A DNA stretch of 37,062 nt from Bacteroidales bacterium (GTDB taxonomy: Bacteria; Bacteroidota; Bacteroidia; Bacteroidales; F082): positions 1 to 37,062 of the forward strand of contig JABFQW010000044.1 in NCBI GenBank assembly GCA_013141455.1. Direction: 5' to 3'. The translations under genes were made by a program, and so were the position numbers. The notes under the pieces are model-generated. The model was given only the letters and a program-made list of their open reading frames with translations. It was not told where the DNA came from and searched no databases. Within the stretch, counting starts at the first letter, position 1. Each line of letters begins with the position of its first letter. Positions 1-7,504 of the stretch are shown here, piece by piece.

Positions 1-714
1 GCGTTTCGAAGGATCGAACGAAACAATAGCGATGGTTTTATCTTTTTGATCGATGAGATAACGCCTGACAATTTCATCCACGAGGCTCGATTTCCCTGCC
101 CCACCGGTTCCGGTTATTCCCAATACCGGTGCTTTACGTTTTGTTGTTGCCGAAAGTTTCTCGATAAAATCACGTATTTCTTCCGGGTAATTTTCGGCAG
201 CTGAAATCAGTTGCGCGATAACTTTTCCATCTTTTTTTTGAATTCCTTTTTCGTCGTGTTTGATGTCTTTTCCGGTAGGGTAATCCGATTGTTCCAATAA
301 ATCGTTGATCATGCCCTGCAATCCCATCGACCGCCCATCATCGGGCGAATAGATACGTGAAATTCCATAAGCCTGTAATTCATCTATCTCATCAGGAAGG
401 ATAACCCCACCGCCGCCTCCAAAAATACGGATATGGCCACACCCGGCTTCACCAAGCAAATCGTGCATATATTTGAAATATTCCATATGACCACCCTGAT
501 AGGAGGTGATGGCAATAGCCTGAACATCTTCCTGAACGGCGGTTCTGACGATTTCGCCCACCGATCGGTTGTGGCCCAGGTGGATGACTTCGGCACCACT
601 CGACTGAATGATACGGCGCATTACGTTGATGGCGGCATCATGGCCATCGAAAAGTGCTGCGGCTGTAACTATCCGGATGTGATTTTTAGGCTGATATGCT
701 GTTTGTTCATTCAT
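1..714 (-). CDS. icmF: Fused B12-dependent acyl-CoA mutase (isobutyryl-CoA mutase type), N-terminal part
   Basis: The frame is open from ATG at 714 to the window edge (238 codons, 3' end missing). Residues 12-150 form a cobalamin-binding domain: the D23-G-H25-D-A-A segment matches the DxHxxG signature (last Gly replaced by Ala, as I recall for other fused mutases), with H25 the expected lower cobalt ligand, and a glycine-rich FGGGGGVI loop follows. A MeaB-like GTPase starts near residue 195, with P-loop [12 protein letters not shown] at about 199-210. This order (B12 domain, then G-protein chaperone, then mutase beyond the edge) is that of IcmF, which interconverts isobutyryl-CoA and butyryl-CoA or similar acyl-CoAs, with its own reactivation chaperone. 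Family assignment is firm; substrate is inferred. A divergent promoter lies just upstream, and the neighbour across it is an ETF-linked Fe-S protein, fitting acyl-CoA catabolism. Confidence 0.88.
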   Translation of the reverse strand, partial: MNEQTAYQPKNHIRIVTAAALFDGHDAAINVMRRIIQSSGAEVIHLGHNRSVGEIVRTAVQEDVQAIAITSYQGGHMEYFKYMHDLLGEAGCGHIRIFGGGGGVILPDEIDELQAYGISRIYSPDDGRSMGLQGMINDLLEQSDYPTGKDIKHDEKGIQKKDGKVIAQLISAAENYPEEIRDFIEKLSATTKRKAPVLGITGTGGAGKSSLVDEIVRRYLIDQKDKTIAIVSFDPSKR

Positions 715-744
715 AATCTTATCGATCCAATACTAAATAGATCA

Positions 745-776
745 CAAATATAGTGGAATCCTTTTTTAGTCTGCAA
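745..776 (-). promoter_or_regulatory. Promoter for icmF (Bacteroidetes -33/-7)
   Basis: On the minus strand TTG (774-776) is followed after 21 nt by TATATTTG (745-752), matching the Bacteroidetes pattern TTTG-N19-21-TAnnTTTG. It ends about 30 nt before the icmF ATG and is back-to-back with the promoter of the gene at 881. Confidence 0.55.
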
Positions 777-848
777 TCGATTGATATTTCAACAGGTTTA
801 ATAAGGACTCAATCTTCTCCAAACGGTTCAACATAAACAACTTGGTCG

Positions 849-856
849 TATATTTG
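849..856 (+). promoter_or_regulatory. -7 element for the membrane Fe-S operon
   Basis: TATATTTG fits the Bacteroidetes -7 consensus TAnnTTTG and lies 24 nt before the ATG at 881. No convincing TTTG is present about 20 nt upstream, so only the -7 half is claimed. Confidence 0.45.
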
Positions 857-880
857 TGCAGTCTCAAATAAATTGCATTT

Positions 881-2188
881 ATGATAAAGCAACTGATATT
901 TATTTCAGCCTTAATAGTTACCCTGGCGGTGTTTGCATTTACCATGCGCAGGTATTTTTTCTATTTCCGGTTTACTAAAGCATTGAAACTCGATAGGTTT
1001 TCGCAACGTATTTACGAAACTTTGAATGTTGCCATTGCCCAAACGAAGATATTCAGGCAACCGGTGATGGGATTTCTACACGCGATGGTTTTCTGGGGAT
1101 TTATGGTAATTCTTTTCGGAAGCATCGAAATGGTGATTGATGGAATTTTCGGTACTGAAAGGGTATTCAGCAGTACAGGATTCGTTTATGATCTGATAAT
1201 CGCTTCGGGCGATGTTTTTGGAGTGGTCATCGCTTTTGCTTCGTTGGTATTTCTTTTCCGGAGGTTGTTTCTGCATGTGAAACGCTTTTATGGCACCGAA
1301 ATGAAATCTGTATCGAAAGCTGACGCCAATATGGCGCTGAGTTTCATTTTTTTATTGATGGTCACCTTGCTGGGAATGAATACTTTTTATTTCCTCAACG
1401 CGCAAAAAGCCGGGCATGAAATTGTTGGATTTTATCCTGTAAGTGAGTTACTTGCCGGATTCCTCACGCAATTGTCACCTAATCAGATATATATTTTGCA
1501 TGAAGCAAACTGGTGGGGTCATATATTGTTGATTTTTGCTTTCGCGAATGTGCTGCCTTATTCAAAGCATTTTCATGTATTCATGTCGGTACCGAATGTT
1601 TTCGTGAGCCGGATCGATCCACTTGGAAAGATTGAGACCATGGGAAGCATCAAAAATGAGGTCACATTAATGCTGAATCCTTCGGCAGCTACAAACACTG
1701 ACGTTCAGGCTGAAATTCCAAAGTTTGGTGTTTCAGATGCCAATGATCTGAATTGGGTGAATTATATGAACGCCTTGTCGTGCACCGAATGCGGAAGATG
1801 TACGGCAGTTTGTCCGGCCAATATTACCGGAAAACTACTTTCACCACGTAAGATCATGATGGATGTGCGGGCTAGGATGAAAGAAAAAGGTCCGGGAATG
1901 GTAACGGATGGTATCGGTTTTTCGGATGGAAAATCTTTACTTGGGGATTATATCAGCGAGGAGGAATTGTGGGCCTGCACCATGTGTAATGCCTGTGCAC
2001 AAGAGTGTCCGGTTAATATCAACCAGCCTGCCATTATTCTGGATATGCGCCGGTATCTCGTGCTTGAGAAATCGAGTGCGCCATCAGGGTTGAATACCGT
2101 TTTCACGAATATCGAAAATAATGGCGCGCCATGGCAGTTTTCGCCGACTGACCGATTAAAGTGGGCGGATGATTTGTATATAAATTGA
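881..2188 (+). CDS. Membrane cytochrome b-like / 2x[4Fe-4S] electron-transfer protein (ETF:quinone oxidoreductase-like, EMO/DUF224 type)
   Basis: 435 residues. The N-terminal half has about five membrane segments (near 4-24, 60-88, 103-130, 150-175, 205-228) and histidines placed like NarI-type heme b ligands (H67, H207, H214, H230/H232). A soluble tail carries two ferredoxin-like motifs, CTECGRCTAVCP (C301, C304, C307, C311) and CTMCNACAQECP (C366, C369, C372, C376), each able to hold a [4Fe-4S] cluster. This is the build of the N-terminal part of membrane ETF:(methyl)menaquinone oxidoreductases (EMO, DUF224 group) and of HdrD/DgcB-like proteins. The next gene, 10 nt downstream, encodes the CCG-domain half, so the two form a split version. 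With bcd-etfBA about 11 kb away, the inferred role is passing electrons from acyl-CoA oxidation into the quinone pool. Other donors cannot be excluded. Confidence 0.8.
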   Translation: MIKQLIFISALIVTLAVFAFTMRRYFFYFRFTKALKLDRFSQRIYETLNVAIAQTKIFRQPVMGFLHAMVFWGFMVILFGSIEMVIDGIFGTERVFSSTGFVYDLIIASGDVFGVVIAFASLVFLFRRLFLHVKRFYGTEMKSVSKADANMALSFIFLLMVTLLGMNTFYFLNAQKAGHEIVGFYPVSELLAGFLTQLSPNQIYILHEANWWGHILLIFAFANVLPYSKHFHVFMSVPNVFVSRIDPLGKIETMGSIKNEVTLMLNPSAATNTDVQAEIPKFGVSDANDLNWVNYMNALSCTECGRCTAVCPANITGKLLSPRKIMMDVRARMKEKGPGMVTDGIGFSDGKSLLGDYISEEELWACTMCNACAQECPVNINQPAIILDMRRYLVLEKSSAPSGLNTVFTNIENNGAPWQFSPTDRLKWADDLYIN

Positions 2189-2198
2189 TAAAAACAGT

Positions 2199-2997
2199 AT
2201 GGAAAATAAAATCAAAATTGTGGTGCCGGTGATGGCCGATGTTTTTGCCAAAGGGCGTACACCAGAGTGGCTTTTTTGGGTGGGTTCGGCTGGTGCTTTC
2301 GACGACAGGTACAAAAAAGTTACACGGGCATTTGTGAAAATTCTGGCGTATCTGAAGGTCGATTATGCTGTGCTTGGTGTTGAAGAATCGGACAGCGGTG
2401 ATGTGGCGCGCCGCGCAGGCAATGAAATGCTTTTCCAGATGCAGGCCATGACCAATACTGAAATCATGAACGCATACGGAATTAAGAAAATCGTCACCTG
2501 TTGCCCACACGATTTCAACACACTTAAAAACGAATATCCCGATTTTGGAGGAAACTACGAAGTATGGCACCATAGTCAGTTTCTTGATAAAATGATTGAC
2601 GAAGGTCGTTTGGATAAAGTCTCCGGCTTATTTGAAAAAAAACACCATTGTCTTTCACGATCCCTGCTATCTGGGCAGGGCGAATAAAGAATATGATGCT
2701 CCCCGTGCCATACTGAATCACATTCCTTCGGTAACGGTTGAGATGGGTCGTAACCGCAGTTTTGGCTTATGCTGCGGCGCCGGTGGCGGACAAATGTTTA
2801 AAGAAGCCGAAAAAGGCACCAAAGAAGTGTTTATCGAACGCACCGAGGAAGCGCTGGCAACCGGCGCCGACATTATTGCCACGGCCTGCCCGTTTTGCAT
2901 GGTGATGATGACCGACGGACTCAAATATAAAAACCGAGAGGAAGAGGTAAAAAACTACGATATCGCTGAGCTGCTGTGTATGGGTCTGGGGTTGTAA
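2199..2997 (+). CDS. CCG-domain Fe-S partner subunit (HdrD/GlpC-like), interrupted by a frameshift
   Basis: Two overlapping frames encode the two parts of one protein of about 265 residues. Frame one (2199-2687) gives residues 1 to about 148, then runs into unrelated sequence. The second frame carries the C-terminal part, with HDPCYLGR, GLCCGAGGG and ACPFCMVMMTDG. That is a complete CCG (cysteine-rich, DUF224) module expected to bind a non-cubane [4Fe-4S] cluster. The frames meet at an eight-A run (2635-2642); seven A would fuse them as FEKNTIVFHDPCYLGR. Either the assembly has one extra A, the gene is broken, or slippage on the A tract restores the product. The N-terminal repeat keeps the fold-like sequence, including ARRAGNEMLFQMQAM, but lacks usual cysteines (S30, D65 and D105 sit where I expect Cys). 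It directly follows the membrane Fe-S gene and should be its partner. Confidence 0.75.
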
Positions 2998-3054
2998 ACA
3001 AGTTAAATCGTTAATACTTCATTAACCAAACAACAGTGTAGCGTGCGAAAGAAG

Positions 3055-3077
3055 GGCAGGACATTTCAAATCCTGCC
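3055..3077. terminator. Hairpin between convergent genes, weak terminator candidate
   Basis: Arms GGCAGGA (3055-3061) and TCCTGCC (3071-3077) pair perfectly around a 9-nt loop, between the convergent CCG gene and the SRPBCC gene. No clear T run follows on either strand, so termination is only suggested by position. Confidence 0.35.
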
Positions 3078-3108
3078 TGGCAAATGAATTACCAATCATA
3101 ACTATCTG

Positions 3109-3543
3109 TTAGTCTGCTTTCTCAAGGTAATCATTCAGTGAATTGTTGATAATTTCATTCCAGCCTTCTTCAAAATTATGAATCGCGAAATCGGTATTTT
3201 CCTCCGGAAATGTTTCAATTCCCTTATGGGTGAGTCGCAATAAGGTTTTTGCATCTTTTTCGATTAGTTCAAAGGTTACAAACGAAATTCCCGCATATCC
3301 ATCGTAACGCCAGCTATAGGTAAGTTTCCTCTCAACGATTACTTCGGTTACTTCACACAAATGCAGGTATTGGGTTCCTTCATCAGGTCCTCCCATAAAT
3401 TGAAATTTAAAACCTGTTTCCGCTTTAAATTCTGCAAGGTCGAAATACCATTTTTTCATTTCATTTTTATCGGTAAGCGACTGCCAGACTTTATGAATCG
3501 GTGCATTAAACAGACGCTCTAAAACAATAGGTTTATGTTCCAT
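3109..3543 (-). CDS. SRPBCC/AHSA1-domain protein
   Basis: 144 residues, the usual size of an AHSA1-like START/SRPBCC protein. It opens with the characteristic IVLERLFNAPIHKVWQSLTD and contains WYFDLAEFKAETGFKFQF, followed by the expected acidic and aromatic strands and a C-terminal helix (HNFEEGWNEIINNSLNDYLEK). These proteins form a hydrophobic ligand cavity; the ligand here is unknown. It lies 12 nt downstream of an ArsR-family regulator on the same strand, a recurrent pairing in bacteria in which the regulator controls the SRPBCC gene. The pair shares one promoter with two operator-like dyads. Cytoplasmic; no signal peptide. Confidence 0.85.
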   Translation of the reverse strand: MEHKPIVLERLFNAPIHKVWQSLTDKNEMKKWYFDLAEFKAETGFKFQFMGGPDEGTQYLHLCEVTEVIVERKLTYSWRYDGYAGISFVTFELIEKDAKTLLRLTHKGIETFPEENTDFAIHNFEEGWNEIINNSLNDYLEKAD

Positions 3544-3555
3544 GACTTGTTAATT

Positions 3556-3888
3556 TTAATTGTTAGGTTTATTTTCTGTGTTATCCTGATTCGAGAGATG
3601 CAATTCAAGCGCATCTAATTTGTTGGTCCAAAAGAGTTTATACTGGTTTATCCATTCTGAAACTTGCCTGAGGGTTTCAAGTTTTGCTTCGCAATAGTGT
3701 TCGCGACCTTCTGCTCTGATTGTAATGAGTCCGCATTCCGTCAGAATTTTTATGTGTTTTGAGATTGCCGGTCTGCTTATGTCGAAATTGTCAGCCACTG
3801 AATTGAGATTTAATGACTGATTCGAAAGAAGATTGATAATTTGTCTTCTTGTTGGGTCTGCAATTGCCTGAAATACATCACGTCTCAT
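3556..3888 (-). CDS. ArsR-family winged-helix transcriptional repressor
   Basis: 110 residues. The start MRRDVFQAIADPTRRQIINLL is the typical ArsR opening, and the recognition helix is in DNFDISRPAISKHIKIL followed by the wing (GLITIRAEGREHYCEAK). The CxC metal motif of classical arsenic or cadmium sensors is absent, so it belongs to the non-metal ArsR group usually paired with SRPBCC/AHSA1 genes. It is first in a two-gene operon with the SRPBCC gene. The only strong palindromes in the region, two copies of GTAAC-N6-GTTAC, lie over its own promoter, so autorepression is the likely regulation. The effector is not apparent. Confidence 0.88.
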   Translation of the reverse strand: MRRDVFQAIADPTRRQIINLLSNQSLNLNSVADNFDISRPAISKHIKILTECGLITIRAEGREHYCEAKLETLRQVSEWINQYKLFWTNKLDALELHLSNQDNTENKPNN

Positions 3889-3906
3889 TATATCGAATTT
3901 TTATGG

Positions 3907-3922
3907 GTAACCAATCGGTTAC
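3907..3922. promoter_or_regulatory. Operator dyad 1, GTAAC-N6-GTTAC
   Basis: GTAAC CAATCG GTTAC is an inverted repeat with 5-bp arms (6-bp if GTAACC/GGTTAC is counted). It directly abuts the -7 element on its downstream side, covering the expected transcription start, and is a likely ArsR site. Confidence 0.65.
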
Positions 3923-3953
3923 AAATATATACGTAACAATTCGGTTACGCAAA
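3922..3953 (-). promoter_or_regulatory. Promoter of the arsR-SRPBCC operon
   Basis: On the minus strand TTTG (3950-3953), 20 nt of spacer, then TATATTTG (3922-3929): a full match to the Bacteroidetes housekeeping promoter TTTG-N19-21-TAnnTTTG. It is 33 nt before the arsR ATG. Confidence 0.75.
3933..3948. promoter_or_regulatory. Operator dyad 2, GTAAC-N6-GTTAC
   Basis: GTAAC AATTCG GTTAC repeats the arms and spacing of dyad 1 with its centre 26 bp away (about two and a half helical turns). It sits inside the spacer between -33 and -7, a position where a bound repressor would block polymerase. Confidence 0.65.
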
Positions 3954-4139
3954 TTTATTTTTAAATTTTTATTGAACTACAAAAGTTTAAAGGGTCAACC
4001 TGATGTCGCTATCCTGGAATTATTCCTGTAAATGATTGAATTATTGGCTCCATCCACTGTTTAGCTGATAAACCTTGGGATTTATAAACCATGAGTAAAG
4101 AAAGTGTGGTAAGGGTGGATTCGTTATTAAATGACTTTA

Positions 4140-5072
4140 CTACAAACCTAACTTATCCATTTTATCTTTTTCATAATCACCATCTTCACCCGGGTATCGC
4201 AGCAACAGATCATAATGTTCGCTTTGTCGCGCTAATAACCATATCAGACTTTGTTCGGCCGGCATTGCAGATGGCAACGTTAAGTAAACCGGGTCTTTGA
4301 TGGCATTACTATAGCTATCAATCTCCCAGCCTTCCTGTTTGAATTTCTCGATCAGGTCGGTCAGAAACAGAGCCGATGTCAGGTTGAAATGCAGTAATAC
4401 CGTGTGTTTGATCTGCCGTTGATTGATCTCAGTGGATAGATTATTATAGTATTGGGCACGTTCAAAAATGTGATTCACATAAAAATCCCGGTATGCATTG
4501 ATATCAGTCTGAGGTTCTTTCTCCAAACGCTCAAGCATCCGTACATTAATATACCAGTCGGAACCGTCAATTGTAACCCAGCCTTGCTGAAAGCCGTTTT
4601 CGCTGAACCAGAATCGTAAACTATCCCGTTTTTCAACCGTATTACCACCTTTGAGATAAGGAAAACGGAATATCTTACGGTAATTGCTGTAACCACTGAT
4701 AAGCGAATCACAGGCTTGTATTTCATTGATGAAATCTACGCAACTTATCGATGTATCGTTGTAGTTGAGATGATTATACGTGTGGTTGGCAATGATGTTT
4801 CCGGCATCGTTCCATTTCTGCATCAGCACTTTACCCTTTTCGTTGTCCATTTTTTTTGCAGCCACAAACCAAACGGATTGAATATTGTATTTCGCTAACT
4901 GGTCAACAATCATGGCATTCCAGTCTTCTACTTTGTATTGCATGACGTCTTCCGGATTCCCATCGTCAAAGGAGAAAGCCACACAGGGTTTTTGATTATT
5001 TTGCGCCTCTATATTCCATATTAGAGAAACAAAAGCAACGAATAGAAGTATTACTTTTTTTATCATAATCAT
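4140..5072 (-). CDS. Exported polysaccharide deacetylase-family protein (NodB domain)
   Basis: 310 residues with an N-terminal hydrophobic signal (about 5-23, ending IEAQ). The NodB motifs are visible: FSFDDG with D36/D37 (general base and metal ligand), NHTYNH giving H97 and H101 (metal ligands), and RFPYLKGG (R136, P138, Y139). The triad supports a metal-dependent carbohydrate esterase 4 fold; known members remove N- or O-acetyl groups from chitin-like, peptidoglycan or surface glycans. The substrate cannot be read from sequence. Starts at 5072 or, two codons in, 5066 are both possible. It stands alone, with about 150 nt upstream in which I see no recognisable promoter. 4022-4139 downstream holds nothing I recognise. 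Confidence 0.85.
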   Translation of the reverse strand: MIMIKKVILLFVAFVSLIWNIEAQNNQKPCVAFSFDDGNPEDVMQYKVEDWNAMIVDQLAKYNIQSVWFVAAKKMDNEKGKVLMQKWNDAGNIIANHTYNHLNYNDTSISCVDFINEIQACDSLISGYSNYRKIFRFPYLKGGNTVEKRDSLRFWFSENGFQQGWVTIDGSDWYINVRMLERLEKEPQTDINAYRDFYVNHIFERAQYYNNLSTEINQRQIKHTVLLHFNLTSALFLTDLIEKFKQEGWEIDSYSNAIKDPVYLTLPSAMPAEQSLIWLLARQSEHYDLLLRYPGEDGDYEKDKMDKLGL

Positions 5073-5223
5073 CTGTATTTGTTCAGGTTAATCTAAGATT
5101 TTCATTTACTGAAATGGGTGTCGAACCGGAACAACCGATCAAAAAACCTCAGTCAGCCAATGTATCTTTTAACTTACAAAGTAAAGCCAAATTTTACTTG
5201 AAACAAATACGTTTCTAACTGCT

Positions 5224-5961
5224 TTACAGCCCGTTTTTCAATAGTCCGTCAGCAAAGTTTGGAGCCAATCGCTTTAAGAAACGCAATAGTTTTGTTTTAC
5301 CGATGTAACTTTCAAACTTGTCGTTTTTGAAGTTCTTAAAAAACTCTTCGACCAAGGCTTCCGGGCTTATTTTACCTGTACCACGCCCTTCGGTCATGGC
5401 AGTATCAACCAATGGTGGCATGATCTCGAAAACCTTTAGTGGAGTTTCTTCCATCTGGTAACGAAATGCCTTTGTGAAATTGTGAATAGCAGCTTTTGTG
5501 GCACAATAAACAGGCGCCGATTTTTTAGGAGATAAGGCCAGACCACTACTTATAGTAACGATAGCGGGGTTTTCATTTTTGATCATAACCGGCAAAAGCA
5601 TGGCGCATAATTTTACTGTTGACGTAAAATTGGTGGTTATTTCATAATCAATCTTCTGAGTCAGGTCAGGTTCAGATTTAAAATTGTAATTGTATTGCAC
5701 CCCGGCATTGTTGATGAGAACATTAATAGTTGGGTACTTTTGTTTAATAAAAGCAATGCATGCATCTAAATCGTCCGGTTTGGTAAGGTCGCATTGAAAG
5801 ATCTCAACGGCGGGGTACTTTTCTTTTACTTCGTTGAGTTTATGGATGTTCCGTGCTGTGATGATAATTTTATTATCTAAACCGTAAAACTTTTTTACTA
5901 AAGCCAGGCCAATTCCAGACGAACCACCGGTTATTAAAATGGTATTATTTGTTGTTTGCAT
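5224..5961 (-). CDS. Short-chain dehydrogenase/reductase (classical SDR, DltE-like)
   Basis: 245 residues with all classical SDR motifs: TGGSSGIG at 11-18 (dinucleotide-binding TGxxxGxG), NNAG at 84-87, N111, the catalytic Ser at 138/139 and Y152-x3-K156 (YCATK). ITARN after beta-2 suggests NADP preference. The C-terminal PPLVDTAMTEGRG resembles the DltE/YciK-like uncharacterised oxidoreductase group (COG3967). The substrate is unknown. It begins 6 nt after the stop of the DJ-1/PfpI-family gene upstream on the same strand, so the two are very likely co-transcribed. With a Crp/Fnr regulator just upstream of that pair, a role in handling reactive carbonyls or redox stress is plausible but only inferred. 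Confidence 0.88.
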   Translation of the reverse strand: MQTTNNTILITGGSSGIGLALVKKFYGLDNKIIITARNIHKLNEVKEKYPAVEIFQCDLTKPDDLDACIAFIKQKYPTINVLINNAGVQYNYNFKSEPDLTQKIDYEITTNFTSTVKLCAMLLPVMIKNENPAIVTISSGLALSPKKSAPVYCATKAAIHNFTKAFRYQMEETPLKVFEIMPPLVDTAMTEGRGTGKISPEALVEEFFKNFKNDKFESYIGKTKLLRFLKRLAPNFADGLLKNGL

Positions 5962-5967
5962 TTCCGT

Positions 5968-6768
5968 TTATTTTAGTGTTCCACGAAATTCATATTCTTT
6001 CAAAGCCTCAGCATAATGTTTTGAAAATAAGTCATTTGAATAAGGATTCTGGCTTGTGATTAGTTCCCTGTCCCTGATGGCAAAACTCTTGCCTGCACCG
6101 CCTTTTGTATATTGCAATCCCAATGCTTTTAATTGTCGGGCTATTCTTCTGTTTTCGGGTCTGCCTTTCATGACGAAATTTTCGATAAATAATTCTTCCA
6201 GACCTGTTACTGAATTGACTTTGTATCCAATGAATGGATTCTGTGCTTCCGGTATCGAAAGTATCAGGGCCGGTGCATGGCAGATCAATCCAATGGCTTT
6301 CCCTTTCTGTGAAAACCCGATCAGGATTTCAGTTATTTTTTTATCATGTATCAGATCCACCATTAAACCTTGTCCGCCGGGAATCACAATACCGGAATAC
6401 TGATCGAGGTTTGCCATAACATTTTCAAGGGTGTTGGGATTAGTAAATCCAGGATTACGACGTATAAAATTTTGTGCCTCATCAATTAAATTATCCCTTC
6501 CGCTCCAGTATTTGGGCTTCAGACTTTCCTTGTCAATCGATGATGCAACCCCATCAGGCGTAGCAAAATCAATTTCATAACCAAGTGAACGGATGTCGAT
6601 GTATGAAAGGTAAAATTCGCTCAAAAATACCCCGGTTTCAGGATACGTTTTACCATTAGTGAGTTTGAGTTCCTTTGCTGAACTCATCACAAAAAGCACT
6701 TTTTTTTGTGCATTTACAGTAATAGCCAGGAATATAATTATTGCTGATAGAAGAATCTTCTTTGTCAT
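5968..6768 (-). CDS. Exported DJ-1/PfpI-family protein (Hsp31-like)
   Basis: Numbered from ATG at 6768 (266 residues). The frame is open 13 codons further, to 6807, but the later start gives a clean signal peptide (MTKKILLSAIIIFLAITVNA), so I prefer it. The core has the nucleophile elbow GLICHAPAL with C163-H164, and an upstream acidic residue E44 in TYPETGVFLSE, as in Hsp31/YajL/glyoxalase III proteins. Relatives act as cofactor-independent glyoxalases or protein/nucleotide deglycases, or are chaperones. An exported version would act in the periplasm. It is followed after 6 nt by the SDR gene. The frame also reads through YWSGRDNLIDEAQ, typical of the larger Hsp31-like subgroup. Activity is not proven by sequence. 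Confidence 0.82.
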   Translation of the reverse strand: MTKKILLSAIIIFLAITVNAQKKVLFVMSSAKELKLTNGKTYPETGVFLSEFYLSYIDIRSLGYEIDFATPDGVASSIDKESLKPKYWSGRDNLIDEAQNFIRRNPGFTNPNTLENVMANLDQYSGIVIPGGQGLMVDLIHDKKITEILIGFSQKGKAIGLICHAPALILSIPEAQNPFIGYKVNSVTGLEELFIENFVMKGRPENRRIARQLKALGLQYTKGGAGKSFAIRDRELITSQNPYSNDLFSKHYAEALKEYEFRGTLK

Positions 6769-6844
6769 CTCTTTTTGTTTATAAATCAGAGCGCAAAGAA
6801 AGATCACATTAAATGCTCCTGCATTTACCTATGTAAAGAAATTT

Positions 6845-7417
6845 TTATTTACTGTTTTTTCTTCGTATCCGGCTTAGTTGGGTTGGTGTAATCCCCAAAT
6901 ACGAGGCAATGTGGTATTGAGGGATTAATTGTTCAAGGCCGGGAAATTCATTCTGGAAAATCAGATAACGTTTGTCAGCATCTAATAGCACAATCTCCAC
7001 TTCCCTTTTTTCTTTATTCACAAAAAACAACTCTGCAAGTCGTCGTCCGATTCTTTCAAAATCAGGATATTCGTTGTACAGATTGGTTATTTCATGGTAG
7101 TCGGCCACAAACATGCTGCAATTGGTAAGCGCCTGCTGGTTAATCAGATTCGGCTGTTTTGTGATCAGTGAAGAATAACCACCGAAAATTTCATTCCTGA
7201 TAAAGAAATGTTTGTTGTATTCAATGCCCTCGTCATTTCGATAAAATGCCCTGATCACACCATTGGTTAAATATCCGATTTGTCGGGCGATTTCACCTTC
7301 TTTAATAAAATAATCACCTTTTTTCAAAGTAGTTTCAGAAAATAGTTCCCTTACCTTATTCCAGGTTTCCTCTTTGATTGGTGAAATTGAAGTCAAATAC
7401 TTATGTAATTCTATCAT
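6845..7417 (-). CDS. Crp/Fnr-family transcriptional regulator (cyclic-nucleotide-binding fold)
   Basis: 190 residues, typical of Bacteroidetes Crp-like regulators. An N-terminal cNMP-binding-like beta roll is seen (KKGDYFIKEGEIARQIGYL, then NKHFFIRNEIFGGYSSLI), then a dimer helix (PDFERIGRRLAELFFVNKEKRE). A short C-terminal HTH follows (QYHIASYLGITPTQLSRIRRK, about 166-186). The phosphate-binding cassette (RxS) of true cAMP receptors is not obvious, so the ligand is unknown. It is encoded on the same strand 76 nt upstream of the preferred start of the DJ-1/PfpI-SDR pair (6768), making those genes candidate targets; no dyad operator was evident between them. Confidence 0.85.
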   Translation of the reverse strand: MIELHKYLTSISPIKEETWNKVRELFSETTLKKGDYFIKEGEIARQIGYLTNGVIRAFYRNDEGIEYNKHFFIRNEIFGGYSSLITKQPNLINQQALTNCSMFVADYHEITNLYNEYPDFERIGRRLAELFFVNKEKREVEIVLLDADKRYLIFQNEFPGLEQLIPQYHIASYLGITPTQLSRIRRKNSK

Positions 7418-7504
7418 TTTTCGGTGTCGTTCATGTTCATGACAGCAAATAAACTAATCATTTTATTTCGTTTTCAGAGGGTAATACTACTTCTCCCACA
7501 TCAT

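Noticed and set aside
433-753. 106-residue open frame on the plus strand
   Set aside because: It is antisense to the conserved icmF coding region, whose B12 and P-loop motifs prove the minus-strand reading.
2596-2997. A separate 133-residue gene for the C-terminal CCG half
   Set aside because: The conserved family sequence runs on from the upstream frame through the A8 run. The extra N-terminal residues of this frame are out-of-frame readings, so it is treated as one interrupted gene.
4091-4300. 69-residue plus-strand frame
   Set aside because: Mostly antisense to the polysaccharide deacetylase C-terminus; no recognisable features.
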